Source: JANXSS01 sp025356535 (GTDB lineage Bacteria > Pseudomonadota > Gammaproteobacteria > Burkholderiales > Burkholderiaceae_D). From it: 12,595 bases of DNA. The stretch spans positions 1-12,595 of the forward strand of contig JAYUMU010000119.1 of the NCBI GenBank assembly GCA_043762325.1. The letters are read 5' to 3'. A model generated the notes under the pieces. It did no database searches and was not told the origin of the DNA. It saw nothing but the letters and a program-made list of their open reading frames with translations. This document shows, in pieces, positions 1-6,292 of this stretch. Made by a program: the position numbers and the translations under genes. How positions within the stretch are numbered: the first letter of the stretch is position 1; each line of letters starts with the position of its first letter.

Positions 1-1
1 C

Positions 2-313
2 CGTATTGCCAACCAAGGCGCAGTGCGTTTGTCGGTCTTCAGGTCCAACCTTCACATCTACGCCAGCGTCATCTCCGACGACGGCTTGCGGGTGGTGGCA
101 TCGGCCTCGACCGCCGAAAAAGAAGTCCGCGATCAAATCGGCAAGGACAAAGGCGGCAACACCGCCGCCGCCGCAATCGTGGGCAAGCGGGTCGCCGAAA
201 AGGCAATCGCCGCCGGTGTCTCGAAGGTGGCCTTCGACCGCTCTGGCTTTGCCTACCACGGCCGCGTCAAGGCGCTGGCCGAGGCGGCACGTGAAGCCGG
301 CCTGCAGTTCTGA
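2..313 (+). CDS. rplR: 50S ribosomal protein L18 (5' end cut off by window)
   Basis: L18 binds 5S rRNA together with L5 and L25 in the central protuberance of the large subunit. The visible 103 residues begin in mid-protein with RIANQGAVRLSVFRSN and run to the typical L18 ending REAGLQF. Family marks are the HIYASVI strand, the VGKRVAEKAIAAGV helix and the FDRSGFAYHGRVKALAEAAR motif. E. coli L18 is 117 residues, so roughly 15 N-terminal residues lie outside the window. The GTG at position 23 is in frame but is an internal valine codon, not a start, because the conserved L18 reading continues upstream to the window edge. It is followed after 33 nt by rpsE, as in the standard spc operon. Identity is certain from sequence and context. 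Confidence 0.97.
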   Translation, partial: RIANQGAVRLSVFRSNLHIYASVISDDGLRVVASASTAEKEVRDQIGKDKGGNTAAAAIVGKRVAEKAIAAGVSKVAFDRSGFAYHGRVKALAEAAREAGLQF

Positions 314-346
314 GCGCCGCACTGACAGTAATCAGGAATAAGCAAC

Positions 347-865
347 ATGGCAAAGTTTCAACCCCGCGCCCAGACCGAAGCCAATGAGGACGGTCTCAAG
401 GAAAAGATGATTGCGGTCAACCGCGTCACCAAGGTCGTCAAGGGCGGCCGTACCCTGAGCTTCGCTGCGCTGACCGTGGTCGGTGATGGCGATGGCCGCA
501 TCGGCATGGGCAAGGGCAAGTCGAAGGAAGTTCCGGTTGCTGTCCAGAAGGCGATGGAAGAAGCGCGTCGCAAGATGATCAAAGTCACTCTGAAGAACGG
601 CACGTTGCAGCATACCGTGACCGGTAAGCACGGCGCCTCGTCGGTGCTGATGGCGCCTGCCAAAGACGGTACTGGTGTCATCGCCGGTGGCCCGATGCGC
701 GCGATCTTCGAAGTCATGGGCGTGACCAACGTAGTAGCCAAGTCGAATGGCTCGACCAATCCGTACAACATGGTCCGTGCAACGCTGGACGGCCTTGCAA
801 AGATGAACACGCCTTCGGAGATTGCTGCCAAGCGTGGCAAGTCGATCGAAGAAATCCTGGGCTAA
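347..865 (+). CDS. rpsE: 30S ribosomal protein S5
   Basis: S5 is a small-subunit protein near the decoding site; it affects translational accuracy and, with S3 and S4, lines the mRNA entry channel. The product is 172 residues (E. coli 167). The N-terminal double-stranded-RNA-binding-like domain shows KVVKGGRTLSFAALTVVGDG (about residues 29-48), followed by RIGMGKGKSKEVPVAVQKA. The C-terminal domain carries ASSVLMAPAKDGTGVIAGG and the NGSTNPYNMVRATLDGL segment. The ATG at 347 is preceded by AGGAA at 334-338 with an 8-nt gap, a normal ribosome binding site. It sits 33 nt after rplR and only 10 nt before rpmD, so it is co-transcribed in the spc operon. Nothing is unusual. Confidence 0.98.
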   Translation: MAKFQPRAQTEANEDGLKEKMIAVNRVTKVVKGGRTLSFAALTVVGDGDGRIGMGKGKSKEVPVAVQKAMEEARRKMIKVTLKNGTLQHTVTGKHGASSVLMAPAKDGTGVIAGGPMRAIFEVMGVTNVVAKSNGSTNPYNMVRATLDGLAKMNTPSEIAAKRGKSIEEILG

Positions 866-875
866 GGGGAATTAA

Positions 876-1067
876 ATGGCAACTGCAGAAAAGAAAACCG
901 TCAAGGTTACCCTGGTCAAAGGGTTGATCGGTACGCGCGAAACGCATCGTGGAACCGTCCGCGGTCTCGGTCTGCGCGGCATCAATTCGGTTTCGGAACT
1001 CGAAGACACGCCGGCGGTGCGCGGCATGATCAACAAGGTGTCGTATCTCGTGAAAGTAGTGGCGTAA
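876..1067 (+). CDS. rpmD: 50S ribosomal protein L30
   Basis: L30 is a small large-subunit protein. The 63-residue product contains the family core: a first beta strand KVTLVKGLIGT, the RGTVRGLGLRGINS loop-helix and the closing AVRGMINKVSYLVKVVA. Length is close to the usual 58-61. The ribosome binding site AGGGGA at 865-870 starts on the last base of the rpsE stop codon, and the ATG follows after 5 nt, so translation of rpsE and rpmD is probably coupled. The position between rpsE and rplO is the universal one in proteobacterial spc operons. Confidence 0.97.
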   Translation: MATAEKKTVKVTLVKGLIGTRETHRGTVRGLGLRGINSVSELEDTPAVRGMINKVSYLVKVVA

Positions 1068-1094
1068 GGCTGACGCCTTCGCCTGGAGCAAATC

Positions 1095-1523
1095 ATGGAA
1101 TTAAATACAATTCAGCCAGCAGATGGCGCCAAGCACTACAAGCGTCGGGTCGGTCGCGGCATCGGCTCCGGCATCGGTAAAACAGCCGGTCGTGGCCACA
1201 AGGGCCAAAAGTCCCGCGCAGGTGGTTTCCACAAGGTTGGCTTTGAGGGTGGTCAGATGCCACTGCAGCGGCGCCTTCCAAAGCGCGGCTTCAAGTCAAT
1301 GGCGACGCCGTACAAGGCTGAAGTGCGCCTGTCGGATCTTGAGAATTTGCCCGCTGAAATCGATGTCCTGGTATTGAAGCAGGCAGGTCTCGTCGGTGAG
1401 CTGGCACGCGTGGTTCGGGTGATTCTTTCCGGCGAACTGACGAAGAAGGTAACCTTGAAAGGCTTGATCGCTACGAAGGGCGCACGCGCCGCGATTGAAG
1501 CTGCAGGCGGTTCGATTGCCTAG
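1095..1523 (+). CDS. rplO: 50S ribosomal protein L15
   Basis: L15 is a large-subunit assembly protein with a long basic, glycine-rich N-terminal tail that threads into 23S rRNA. The 142-residue product (E. coli 144) shows that tail clearly: RRVGRGIGSGIGKTAGRGHK, then GQKSRAGG and FEGGQMPLQRRLPKRGF. The C-terminal globular domain ends in TLKGLIATKGARAAIEAAGG, the usual L15 signature region. The ATG at 1095 has GGAG at 1085-1088. It lies 27 nt after rpmD and 24 nt before secY in the same operon. Confidence 0.98.
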   Translation: MELNTIQPADGAKHYKRRVGRGIGSGIGKTAGRGHKGQKSRAGGFHKVGFEGGQMPLQRRLPKRGFKSMATPYKAEVRLSDLENLPAEIDVLVLKQAGLVGELARVVRVILSGELTKKVTLKGLIATKGARAAIEAAGGSIA

Positions 1524-1547
1524 TCTGTTGTCCTGAGGGAGCGAAAA

Positions 1548-2882
1548 GTGGCTACGACTCCTCAATCTGCGAAAAGCGCTGCCAGCGGTTTCCCATGGAA
1601 TCGTTTGTGGTTCCTGCTTGGCGCGCTGGTGGTTTACCGTATCGGTGCGCACATTCCTGTGCCGGGCATCGATCCGACCCAGCTGGCGCAACTGTTCAAG
1701 CAAAACCAGGGCGGCATCCTGGGGATGTTCAACATGTTTTCGGGCGGAGCACTGTCGCGGTTCACTATTTTTGCTCTGGGTATCATGCCGTACATTTCGG
1801 CGTCGATCATCATGCAGTTGATGTCGATCGTCTCGCCGCAGTTGGAAGCATTGAAAAAAGAGGGCGAATCGGGTCGGCGCAAGATAACGCAATACACCCG
1901 TTACGGTACCTTGCTGCTGGCGACATTTCAGGCACTCGGCATAGCGGTGGCGTTGGAGTCGCAGGCCGGCTTGGTGATCGATCCGGGCTATGCGTTTCGG
2001 TTCACGACTGTAGTGACCCTCTTGACCGGTACGATGTTCTTGATGTGGCTAGGCGAGCAGATTACAGAGCGCGGCTTGGGCAACGGGATTTCGATCATCA
2101 TTTTTGCCGGTATCGCGGCCGGGTTGCCGAACGCAGTTGGCGGCCTGTTCGAATTGGTTGCAACCGGCTCGATGAATGCGTTGTCAGCGATCCTGATTGT
2201 CCTGATTGTTGCGGCCGTGACCTTCCTGGTGGTGTTCATTGAGCGCGGTCAGCGCAAGATTTTGGTCAACTATGCGAAGCGGCAAGTTGGTAACAAGATT
2301 TATGGTGGTCAGAGCAGTCACCTGCCGCTGAAGTTGAACATGGCTGGTGTGATCCCGCCGATCTTTGCGTCGTCCATCATTCTGTTTCCATCGACGATCG
2401 TCAGCTGGTTCACCTCGGCTGGCGACAGCACGAATCCGTTCATCCGGTTTCTGAAGGATCTGGCTGCATCGATGGCGCCTGGTGAGCCGATCCATGCACT
2501 TCTGTATGCAACCGCAATTGTGTTTTTCTGCTTCTTTTACACCGCGCTGGTTTTCAACAGCAAGGAAACGGCAGACAACCTGAAGAAGAGCGGTGCCTTC
2601 GTGCCGGGTATCCGGCCAGGCGACCAGACGGCGCGTTATATAGACCGGATCCTGACGCGGCTTACGCTTGCGGGTGCTGTCTACATCACCCTGGTTTGTC
2701 TCTTGCCGGAGTTTTTGATCGCACGCTGGAAGGTGCCGTTTTATTTCGGTGGTACCTCGTTGCTGATCATTGTGGTGGTGACCATGGATTTCATGGCGCA
2801 GGTGCAGAACTACGTGATGTCGCAGCAGTACGAATCGCTGCTCCGCAAATCGAATTTTAAAGGCGGAGTTCCGACGCGTTGA
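1548..2882 (+). CDS. secY: Sec translocon channel subunit SecY (GTG start)
   Basis: SecY is the pore-forming subunit of the SecYEG translocon in the inner membrane, passing unfolded proteins to the periplasm and inserting membrane proteins with SecA or ribosomes. The 444-residue product (E. coli 443) has ten expected membrane spans. Recognisable blocks are RIGAHIPVPGID after span 1, GILGMFNMFSGGALSRFTIF covering the plug region and span 2 start, ERGLGNGISIIIFAGI, the cytoplasmic loop ERGQRKILVNYAKRQ, the SSHLPLKLNMAGVIPPIFAS stretch, and a second long cytoplasmic loop with FNSKETADNLKKSGAFVPGI followed by RPG. The start is GTG at 1548, supported by GAGGGA at 1535-1540, 7 nt away, and by alignment with the family N terminus. 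It is flanked by rplO and infA, the beta-proteobacterial order. Confidence 0.98.
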   Translation: MATTPQSAKSAASGFPWNRLWFLLGALVVYRIGAHIPVPGIDPTQLAQLFKQNQGGILGMFNMFSGGALSRFTIFALGIMPYISASIIMQLMSIVSPQLEALKKEGESGRRKITQYTRYGTLLLATFQALGIAVALESQAGLVIDPGYAFRFTTVVTLLTGTMFLMWLGEQITERGLGNGISIIIFAGIAAGLPNAVGGLFELVATGSMNALSAILIVLIVAAVTFLVVFIERGQRKILVNYAKRQVGNKIYGGQSSHLPLKLNMAGVIPPIFASSIILFPSTIVSWFTSAGDSTNPFIRFLKDLAASMAPGEPIHALLYATAIVFFCFFYTALVFNSKETADNLKKSGAFVPGIRPGDQTARYIDRILTRLTLAGAVYITLVCLLPEFLIARWKVPFYFGGTSLLIIVVVTMDFMAQVQNYVMSQQYESLLRKSNFKGGVPTR

Positions 2883-2907
2883 GCGTCCAGGAAAACGGAC
2901 AGAACGA

Positions 2908-3126
2908 ATGGCAAAAGACGACGTAATTCAAATGCAGGGCGAAATTCTGGAGAATCTTCCGAATGCCACCTTCAGGGTCAAACTTGAGAACGGGCATGTG
3001 GTGCTTGGGCACATTTCCGGCAAGATGCGAATGAACTACATTCGGATTTTGCCTGGAGACAAAGTTACGGTTGAATTGACCCCCTACGACCTGAGCCGGG
3101 CGCGCATCGTGTTTCGAACAAAATAG
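2908..3126 (+). CDS. infA: Translation initiation factor IF-1
   Basis: IF-1 binds the A site of the 30S subunit during initiation and assists IF-2 and IF-3. The 72-residue product has the exact E. coli length and a single S1-like OB fold: IQMQGEILENLPNATFRVKL, then NGHVVLGHISGKMRMNYIRI, and LPGDKVTVELTPYDLSRARI. The ribosome binding site is weak: only GGA at 2897-2899, 8 nt before the ATG, with AGGA at 2889-2892 too far away. In E. coli infA is unlinked from this cluster, so its place between secY and rpmJ marks a beta-proteobacterial (or more distant) arrangement. Some Burkholderiales carry a second infA elsewhere, which cannot be judged here. Confidence 0.97.
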   Translation: MAKDDVIQMQGEILENLPNATFRVKLENGHVVLGHISGKMRMNYIRILPGDKVTVELTPYDLSRARIVFRTK

Positions 3127-3135
3127 TTTTGGTAA

Positions 3136-3177
3136 CGAGAGTAGTTTTGGGGACAGCGTGGTGTTACAACACTCTCG
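3136..3177 (+). promoter_or_regulatory. Inverted repeat in the infA-rpmJ spacer
   Basis: CGAGAGT at 3136-3142 is perfectly complementary to ACTCTCG at 3171-3177, giving a 7-bp stem with a 28-nt loop. Inside the loop GTGT (3161-3164) can pair with ACAC (3169-3172), which would compete with the outer stem. There is no T-run, so it is not an intrinsic terminator. No convincing -35/-10 pair was found in this 90-nt gap. The role is unknown; it could be an RNA processing or protein-binding element, or chance. Confidence 0.35.
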
Positions 3178-3216
3178 CTCCTGCAATCATCCAGTTTAAA
3201 GAGAAAGAGGGCAAAA

Positions 3217-3330
3217 ATGAAAGTGCTCGCATCAGTCAAGCGGATCTGCCGCAACTGCAAGATCATCAAGCGCAAGGGTGTAGTGCGCGTGATCTGTATC
3301 GAACCGCGCCATAAACAGCGCCAGGGTTAA
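3217..3330 (+). CDS. rpmJ: 50S ribosomal protein L36 (zinc-binding form)
   Basis: L36 is the smallest large-subunit protein. The 37-residue product reads MKVLASVKRICRNCKIIKRK and then GVVRVICIEPRHKQRQG. It keeps the full zinc ribbon: Cys11, Cys14, Cys27 and His32, the C+ form, as opposed to zinc-free paralogues that lose these residues. The ATG at 3217 has GAGGG at 3207-3211 with 5 nt spacing; the TAA stop is at 3328-3330. The gene lies 90 nt after infA and 27 nt before rpsM. Retention of the zinc ligands suggests this is the main, zinc-replete L36 copy; whether a zinc-free copy exists elsewhere cannot be seen. Confidence 0.97.
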   Translation: MKVLASVKRICRNCKIIKRKGVVRVICIEPRHKQRQG

Positions 3331-3334
3331 TTAA

Positions 3335-3356
3335 CGTTATTTATTGAGGAATAACG
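3335..3356 (+). promoter_or_regulatory. Hairpin exposing the rpsM Shine-Dalgarno sequence
   Basis: CGTTATT at 3335-3341 and AATAACG at 3350-3356 form a perfect 7-bp stem whose 8-nt loop (3342-3349) contains GAGG of the rpsM Shine-Dalgarno sequence GAGGA (3346-3350). The ATG of rpsM follows one base after the stem. In E. coli, S4 represses the alpha operon by binding a pseudoknot that overlaps the rpsM ribosome binding site; this structure is at the equivalent place but is far smaller and is AU-rich. A regulatory role is inference. Confidence 0.45.
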
Positions 3357-3357
3357 A

Positions 3358-3723
3358 ATGGCACGTATTGCAGGGGTAAACATCCCAAATCATCAGCACA
3401 CGGTAATTGGCCTGACAGCCATCTACGGTGTAGGCCGTCCACGTGCGCAGGAAATCTGCGTCAAGACGGGTATTGCGACCGACAAAAAGGTCAAGGACCT
3501 GGACGATAACGAGCTCGAGAAGCTGCGTGACGAGATCGCCAAGTTCATCGTCGAGGGCGACCTGCGTCGCGAGATCTCGATGAACATCAAGCGGTTGATG
3601 GATCTCGGTTGCTATCGCGGTATGCGGCATCGCAAAGGTTTGCCTTGCCGTGGTCAGCGTACCCGTACCAATGCGCGTACCCGCAAAGGCCCACGCAAAG
3701 CAGCACAGTCGCTGAAGAAATAA
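3358..3723 (+). CDS. rpsM: 30S ribosomal protein S13
   Basis: S13 sits in the head of the 30S subunit, contacts the P-site tRNA and forms bridges to the 50S subunit. The 121-residue product (E. coli 118) starts MARIAGVNIPNHQHTVIGLT and has the helix-two-turn-helix GVGRPRAQEIC, the LRDEIAKFIVEGDLRREI helix, then GCYRGMRHRKGLPCRGQRT and the basic tail RTNARTRKGPRKAAQSLKK. Start ATG at 3358 has GAGGA at 3346-3350. It is the first gene of the alpha-operon block (rpsM-rpsK-rpsD-rpoA-rplQ), here directly continuous with the spc block through rpmJ. Confidence 0.98.
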   Translation: MARIAGVNIPNHQHTVIGLTAIYGVGRPRAQEICVKTGIATDKKVKDLDDNELEKLRDEIAKFIVEGDLRREISMNIKRLMDLGCYRGMRHRKGLPCRGQRTRTNARTRKGPRKAAQSLKK

Positions 3724-3724
3724 C

Positions 3725-3748
3725 CCTGCCGGCCGCAAGGCCGTCAGG
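3725..3748 (+). promoter_or_regulatory. GCAA-tetraloop hairpin in the rpsM-rpsK spacer
   Basis: CCTG (3725-3728) pairs with CAGG (3745-3748), a C/T mismatch follows, then CGGCC (3730-3734) pairs with GGCCG (3739-3743), closing a GCAA loop (3735-3738) of the stable GNRA class. No T-run follows, so it does not look like a terminator. It starts two bases after the rpsM stop codon. It may stabilise or help process the mRNA, or bind a ribosomal protein; this is inference. Confidence 0.5.
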
Positions 3749-3779
3749 TCGACGCACAGTCGGATTCTAGGAAATCATC

Positions 3780-4184
3780 ATGGCAAAAGCACCAAACAAC
3801 GCCGCTGCAGCTCGCGTGCGCAAGAAAGTCAAGAAGAATGTTGCTGAAGGCATCGCGCACATCCACGCGTCGTTCAACAACACGATCATCACGATCACCG
3901 ATCGCCAGGGCAATGCGCTGTCATGGGCGACCTCCGGTGGTGCCGGTTTCAAGGGTTCGCGGAAATCGACGCCTTTCGCAGCACAGGTTGCCGCCGAGGC
4001 TGCCGGTAAGGTTGCGGTTGAGTGTGGCGTCAAGAACCTGGAAGTGCGTATCAAGGGCCCTGGTCCTGGTCGTGAGTCCGCTGTGCGCGCACTGAACAAT
4101 CTGGGCATCAAGATCACGCAGATCCAGGATGTAACGCCGGTGCCGCACAACGGTTGCCGTCCGCCAAAGCGTCGTCGCATCTGA
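3780..4184 (+). CDS. rpsK: 30S ribosomal protein S11
   Basis: S11 lies on the platform of the 30S subunit near the E site and the Shine-Dalgarno helix. The 134-residue product (E. coli 129) has the family core AHIHASFNNTIITITDRQGN, the GGAGFKGSRKSTPFAAQ block, GVKNLEVRIKGPGPGRESAV and the C-terminal VTPVPHNGCRPPKRRRI. Asn124-Gly125 in HNGC corresponds to the E. coli S11 asparagine known to convert to isoaspartate. The ATG at 3780 follows AGGAAA at 3769-3774. It is 56 nt after rpsM, and 220 nt of structured sequence separates it from rpsD. Confidence 0.98.
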   Translation: MAKAPNNAAAARVRKKVKKNVAEGIAHIHASFNNTIITITDRQGNALSWATSGGAGFKGSRKSTPFAAQVAAEAAGKVAVECGVKNLEVRIKGPGPGRESAVRALNNLGIKITQIQDVTPVPHNGCRPPKRRRI

Positions 4185-4404
4185 ATTAAGTCCTGGTCGT
4201 GCAGCCTGGGGCGTGCTGTGGTTCGGCGTGCAGCAGTCTCCGAGGTTTTGCTACGGCAAAGATATGTTTCGATTCATCTGACCCGCTATTTAACGTAGCG
4301 GGTTTTGTTCTTAAGCCCACCGTCCGACTCCAGGCAGTTCGGACTAGCGCTCAGCATGCGCCTTCTTTAGGAGGGCGTGGAGCGTCATTAATAAAGGAAA
4401 TTCC
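4185..4404 (+). promoter_or_regulatory. Structured rpsK-rpsD spacer, candidate S4-related leader
   Basis: This 220-nt gap has no credible gene. On the + strand it can form five consecutive hairpins: TGCTG/CAGCA (4214-4218 with 4231-4235, extendable by two G-U pairs); TTTGC/GCAAA closing a UACG loop of the ultrastable UNCG class (4247-4260); the terminator-like stem at 4281-4303; GTCCGA/TCGGAC (4322-4327 with 4339-4344); and CGCCTTC/GAGGGCG (4359-4365 with 4371-4377, one G-U pair), which buries a consensus AGGAGG at 4369-4374. The AGGAGG lies 30 nt from the rpsD start, too far to serve it; AAGGA at 4394-4398 is the likely true site. An alternative stem GGGTTT/AAGCCC (4300-4305 with 4313-4318) would use the terminator's 3' arm and T-run. 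A direct repeat CGTGCAGC occurs at 4198 and 4227. Regulation by S4 is a hypothesis. Confidence 0.55.
4281..4312 (+). terminator. Intrinsic terminator or attenuator inside the alpha operon
   Basis: ACCCGCTA at 4281-4288 pairs perfectly with TAGCGGGT at 4296-4303 (8 bp, loop 4289-4295), followed by TTTGTTCTT (4304-4312). This has the form of a rho-independent terminator. It lies between rpsK and rpsD, where full termination would cut off rpsD, rpoA and rplQ. It is therefore either leaky, regulated as an attenuator, or compensated by a promoter downstream; none could be recognised with confidence. The T-run is interrupted by G and C, so efficiency may be moderate. Confidence 0.7.
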
Positions 4405-5028
4405 GTGGCACGTTATATTGGACCAAAAGCAAAGTTATCCCGTCGCGAAGGCACCGACCTTTTCCTGAAAAGCGCGCGCCGCTCGCTCGACTCGAAGTGC
4501 AAGCTTGATTCGAAGCCAGGTCAACACGGTCGCACTTCAGGCGCTCGGACTTCCGACTACGGCAATCAATTGCGCGAGAAGCAAAAGGTCAAGCGCATGT
4601 ACGGTATCCTCGAGCGCCAGTTCCGTCGCTACTTTGCCGAAGCCGACCGTCGCAAGGGCAATACCGGCGAAACCCTGCTCAAGCTGCTCGAGACCCGTCT
4701 CGACAACGTCATCTACCGCATGGGCTTCGGTTCGACCCGTGCCGAAGCGCGTCAGTTAACTTCGCACAAGGCTTTCACCGTCAATGGTACGGTTGTGAAC
4801 ATTCCGTCGTACCAGGTCAAGCCAGGTGACATCATCGCCGTTCGGGAGAAGTCGAAAAAGCAGGTCCGGATCGTGGAAGCCCTTTCGCTTGCAGAGCAGT
4901 CCGGCATGCCGTCATGGGTTTCGGTCGATTCCAAGAAAATGGAAGGCACCTTCCGTACGCTTCCTGATCGTAGCGAAATCGCGATGGATGTGAACGAATC
5001 GCTCATCGTCGAATTGTATTCACGTTAA
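4405..5028 (+). CDS. rpsD: 30S ribosomal protein S4 (GTG start)
   Basis: S4 nucleates 30S assembly by binding the 5' domain of 16S rRNA; in E. coli it is also the translational repressor of the alpha operon and a transcription antitermination factor. The 207-residue product (E. coli 206) begins MARYIGPKAKLSRREGTDLF, has RTSDYGNQLREKQKVKRMYG in the helical domain, and an S4 RNA-binding fold around residues 97-160 (RLDNVIYRMGFGSTRAEARQ, AFTVNGTVVNIPSYQVKPGD). It ends VNESLIVELYSR. Only one cysteine (Cys32) is present, so this is the zinc-free type. The start is GTG at 4405 with AAGGA at 4394-4398. The GTG start and the structured 220-nt leader suggest controlled synthesis. Confidence 0.98.
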   Translation: MARYIGPKAKLSRREGTDLFLKSARRSLDSKCKLDSKPGQHGRTSGARTSDYGNQLREKQKVKRMYGILERQFRRYFAEADRRKGNTGETLLKLLETRLDNVIYRMGFGSTRAEARQLTSHKAFTVNGTVVNIPSYQVKPGDIIAVREKSKKQVRIVEALSLAEQSGMPSWVSVDSKKMEGTFRTLPDRSEIAMDVNESLIVELYSR

Positions 5029-5222
5029 TCAATTCGTTCTGAGCGGACACGGTCAAGCGGTTGGTTCGCATGCCGGTGGTTGCGGGCAGTTGCGCTCAGG
5101 GCTGTCTTGATGAAGGTGGCCGCACCGGTTTGCGGTCGATAGCAGGTGTGAAATTGGCAGGTCCGGATAATCAGTTCAGCCTTATCGGCGTAACGAGCCG
5201 AGGGTATTGAAAAGGAAATTAC
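5029..5222 (+). other. 194-nt rpsD-rpoA spacer with two small hairpins
   Basis: No credible gene lies here. GGCCGCA (5118-5124) pairs with TGCGGTC (5131-5137, one G-U pair) across a 6-nt loop, and TCGGC (5185-5189) pairs with GCCGA (5197-5201). AAAGGA at 5211-5216 is the rpoA ribosome binding site. A promoter for rpoA would fit this gap, but no -35/-10 pair of acceptable spacing was found by eye. Confidence 0.4.
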
Positions 5223-6200
5223 ATGCAAAACAGTTTGTTGAAGCCACGCATCATCGAAGTCGAAGCACTCGGAGCAGGGCATGCCATGGTCGTCATGGAG
5301 CCTTTTGAGCGTGGTTATGGGCATACGCTGGGTAATGCGTTGCGCCGCGTCTTGTTGTCGTCGATGGTCGGCTATGCACCGACTGAGGTAACGATTGCAG
5401 GCGTCGTGCATGAGTACTCTTCCCTGGACGGCGTTCAGGAAGACGTTGTCGACATGCTGCTGAACTTGAAGGGCGTGGTCTTCAAGCTGCATAATCGTGA
5501 CGAAGTGACGCTGACCCTGAAGAAGGATGGCGAAGGCGCGGTGCTGGCATCGGACATCGACCTGCCGCATGATGTCGAGCTGATCAATCCGGATCACGTG
5601 ATTGCAAACCTGACGGCCGGTGGCAAGCTGGACATGCAGATCAAGGTTGAAAAAGGCCGCGGTTATGTGCCCGGTAACGTGCGTCGCCTTTCCGAAGATG
5701 CGAACAAGACGATTGGCCGCATCATCCTCGATGCATCGTTTTCCCCAGTGCGTCGGGTATCTTATTCGGTCGAATCGGCCCGGGTCGAGCAGCGCACCGA
5801 CCTCGACAAGCTGGTCATCAACATCGAGACGAATGGCGTGATTTCCCCTGAAGAAGCGATCCGCCAGTCGGCACGTGTGCTGGTCGATCAGCTTAATGTC
5901 TTCGCTGCCCTCGAAGGCACCGAGGCGGCCGCTGAAGCGCCGTCGCGTGCACCGTCGGTCGATCCGATCCTGCTGCGCCCGGTCGACGACCTGGAGCTGA
6001 CCGTGCGTTCTGCGAACTGCCTCAAGGCCGAAAACATCTACTACATCGGCGACCTGATCCAGCGCAGCGAGAATGAACTGCTGAAGACGCCAAACCTGGG
6101 CCGCAAGTCGCTCAACGAAATCAAGGAAGTCCTGGCGTCGCGCGGTCTGACACTTGGCATGAAGCTGGAAAACTGGCCACCTGCCGGGCTTGAGAAGTAA
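5223..6200 (+). CDS. rpoA: RNA polymerase alpha subunit
   Basis: The alpha dimer scaffolds RNA polymerase assembly, and its C-terminal domain contacts UP elements and activators. The 325-residue product (E. coli 329) has the dimerising N-terminal domain (about 1-233) with PFERGYGHTLGNALRRVLLS (27-46), GVQEDVVDMLLNLKGV, and RVLVDQLNVFAALEG at its end. An alanine/proline-rich linker (about 232-250) leads to the C-terminal domain with VRSANCLKAENIYYIGDL and TPNLGRKSLNEIKEVLASRG. Arg262, Asn265, Cys266 and Lys268 match the DNA-contact residues known as Arg265, Asn268, Cys269 and Lys271 in E. coli. ATG at 5223 with AAAGGA at 5211-5216. The product is complete and conventional. Confidence 0.99.
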   Translation: MQNSLLKPRIIEVEALGAGHAMVVMEPFERGYGHTLGNALRRVLLSSMVGYAPTEVTIAGVVHEYSSLDGVQEDVVDMLLNLKGVVFKLHNRDEVTLTLKKDGEGAVLASDIDLPHDVELINPDHVIANLTAGGKLDMQIKVEKGRGYVPGNVRRLSEDANKTIGRIILDASFSPVRRVSYSVESARVEQRTDLDKLVINIETNGVISPEEAIRQSARVLVDQLNVFAALEGTEAAAEAPSRAPSVDPILLRPVDDLELTVRSANCLKAENIYYIGDLIQRSENELLKTPNLGRKSLNEIKEVLASRGLTLGMKLENWPPAGLEK

Positions 6201-6225
6201 TAACGAACTGCACCTTACCGGCCCG

Positions 6226-6249
6226 CGGAGCGCATCAAATGCGCTTCCG
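6226..6249 (+). promoter_or_regulatory. Hairpin in the rpoA-rplQ spacer
   Basis: CGGA (6226-6229) and GCGCAT (6230-6235) pair with ATGCGC (6239-6244) and TCCG (6246-6249), with a single T bulge at 6245 and a 3-nt loop CAA. It is GC-rich and stable but has no T-run. It sits in the 92-nt gap between rpoA and rplQ. It may be an mRNA-stabilising or processing structure that sets relative levels of alpha subunit and L17; that is inference. Confidence 0.5.
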
Positions 6250-6292
6250 ATAGAAGAGCTGGATTAAAACTTAACCTGTAAAAGGAATCATC

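Noticed and set aside
23..25. GTG at 23 as the rplR start
   Set aside because: The conserved L18 sequence RIANQGA continues upstream in frame to the window edge, so the gene is truncated, not short.
4199..4468. 89-codon open frame in the rpsK-rpsD spacer
   Set aside because: GTG start without a ribosome binding site, runs through the terminator hairpin and 64 bases into rpsD in another frame; the protein has no recognisable features.
5025..5597. 190-codon open frame on the - strand over the rpsD-rpoA spacer and rpoA 5' end
   Set aside because: Mostly antisense to rpoA; no ribosome binding site or family features, and GC-rich coding sequence commonly leaves the opposite strand open.
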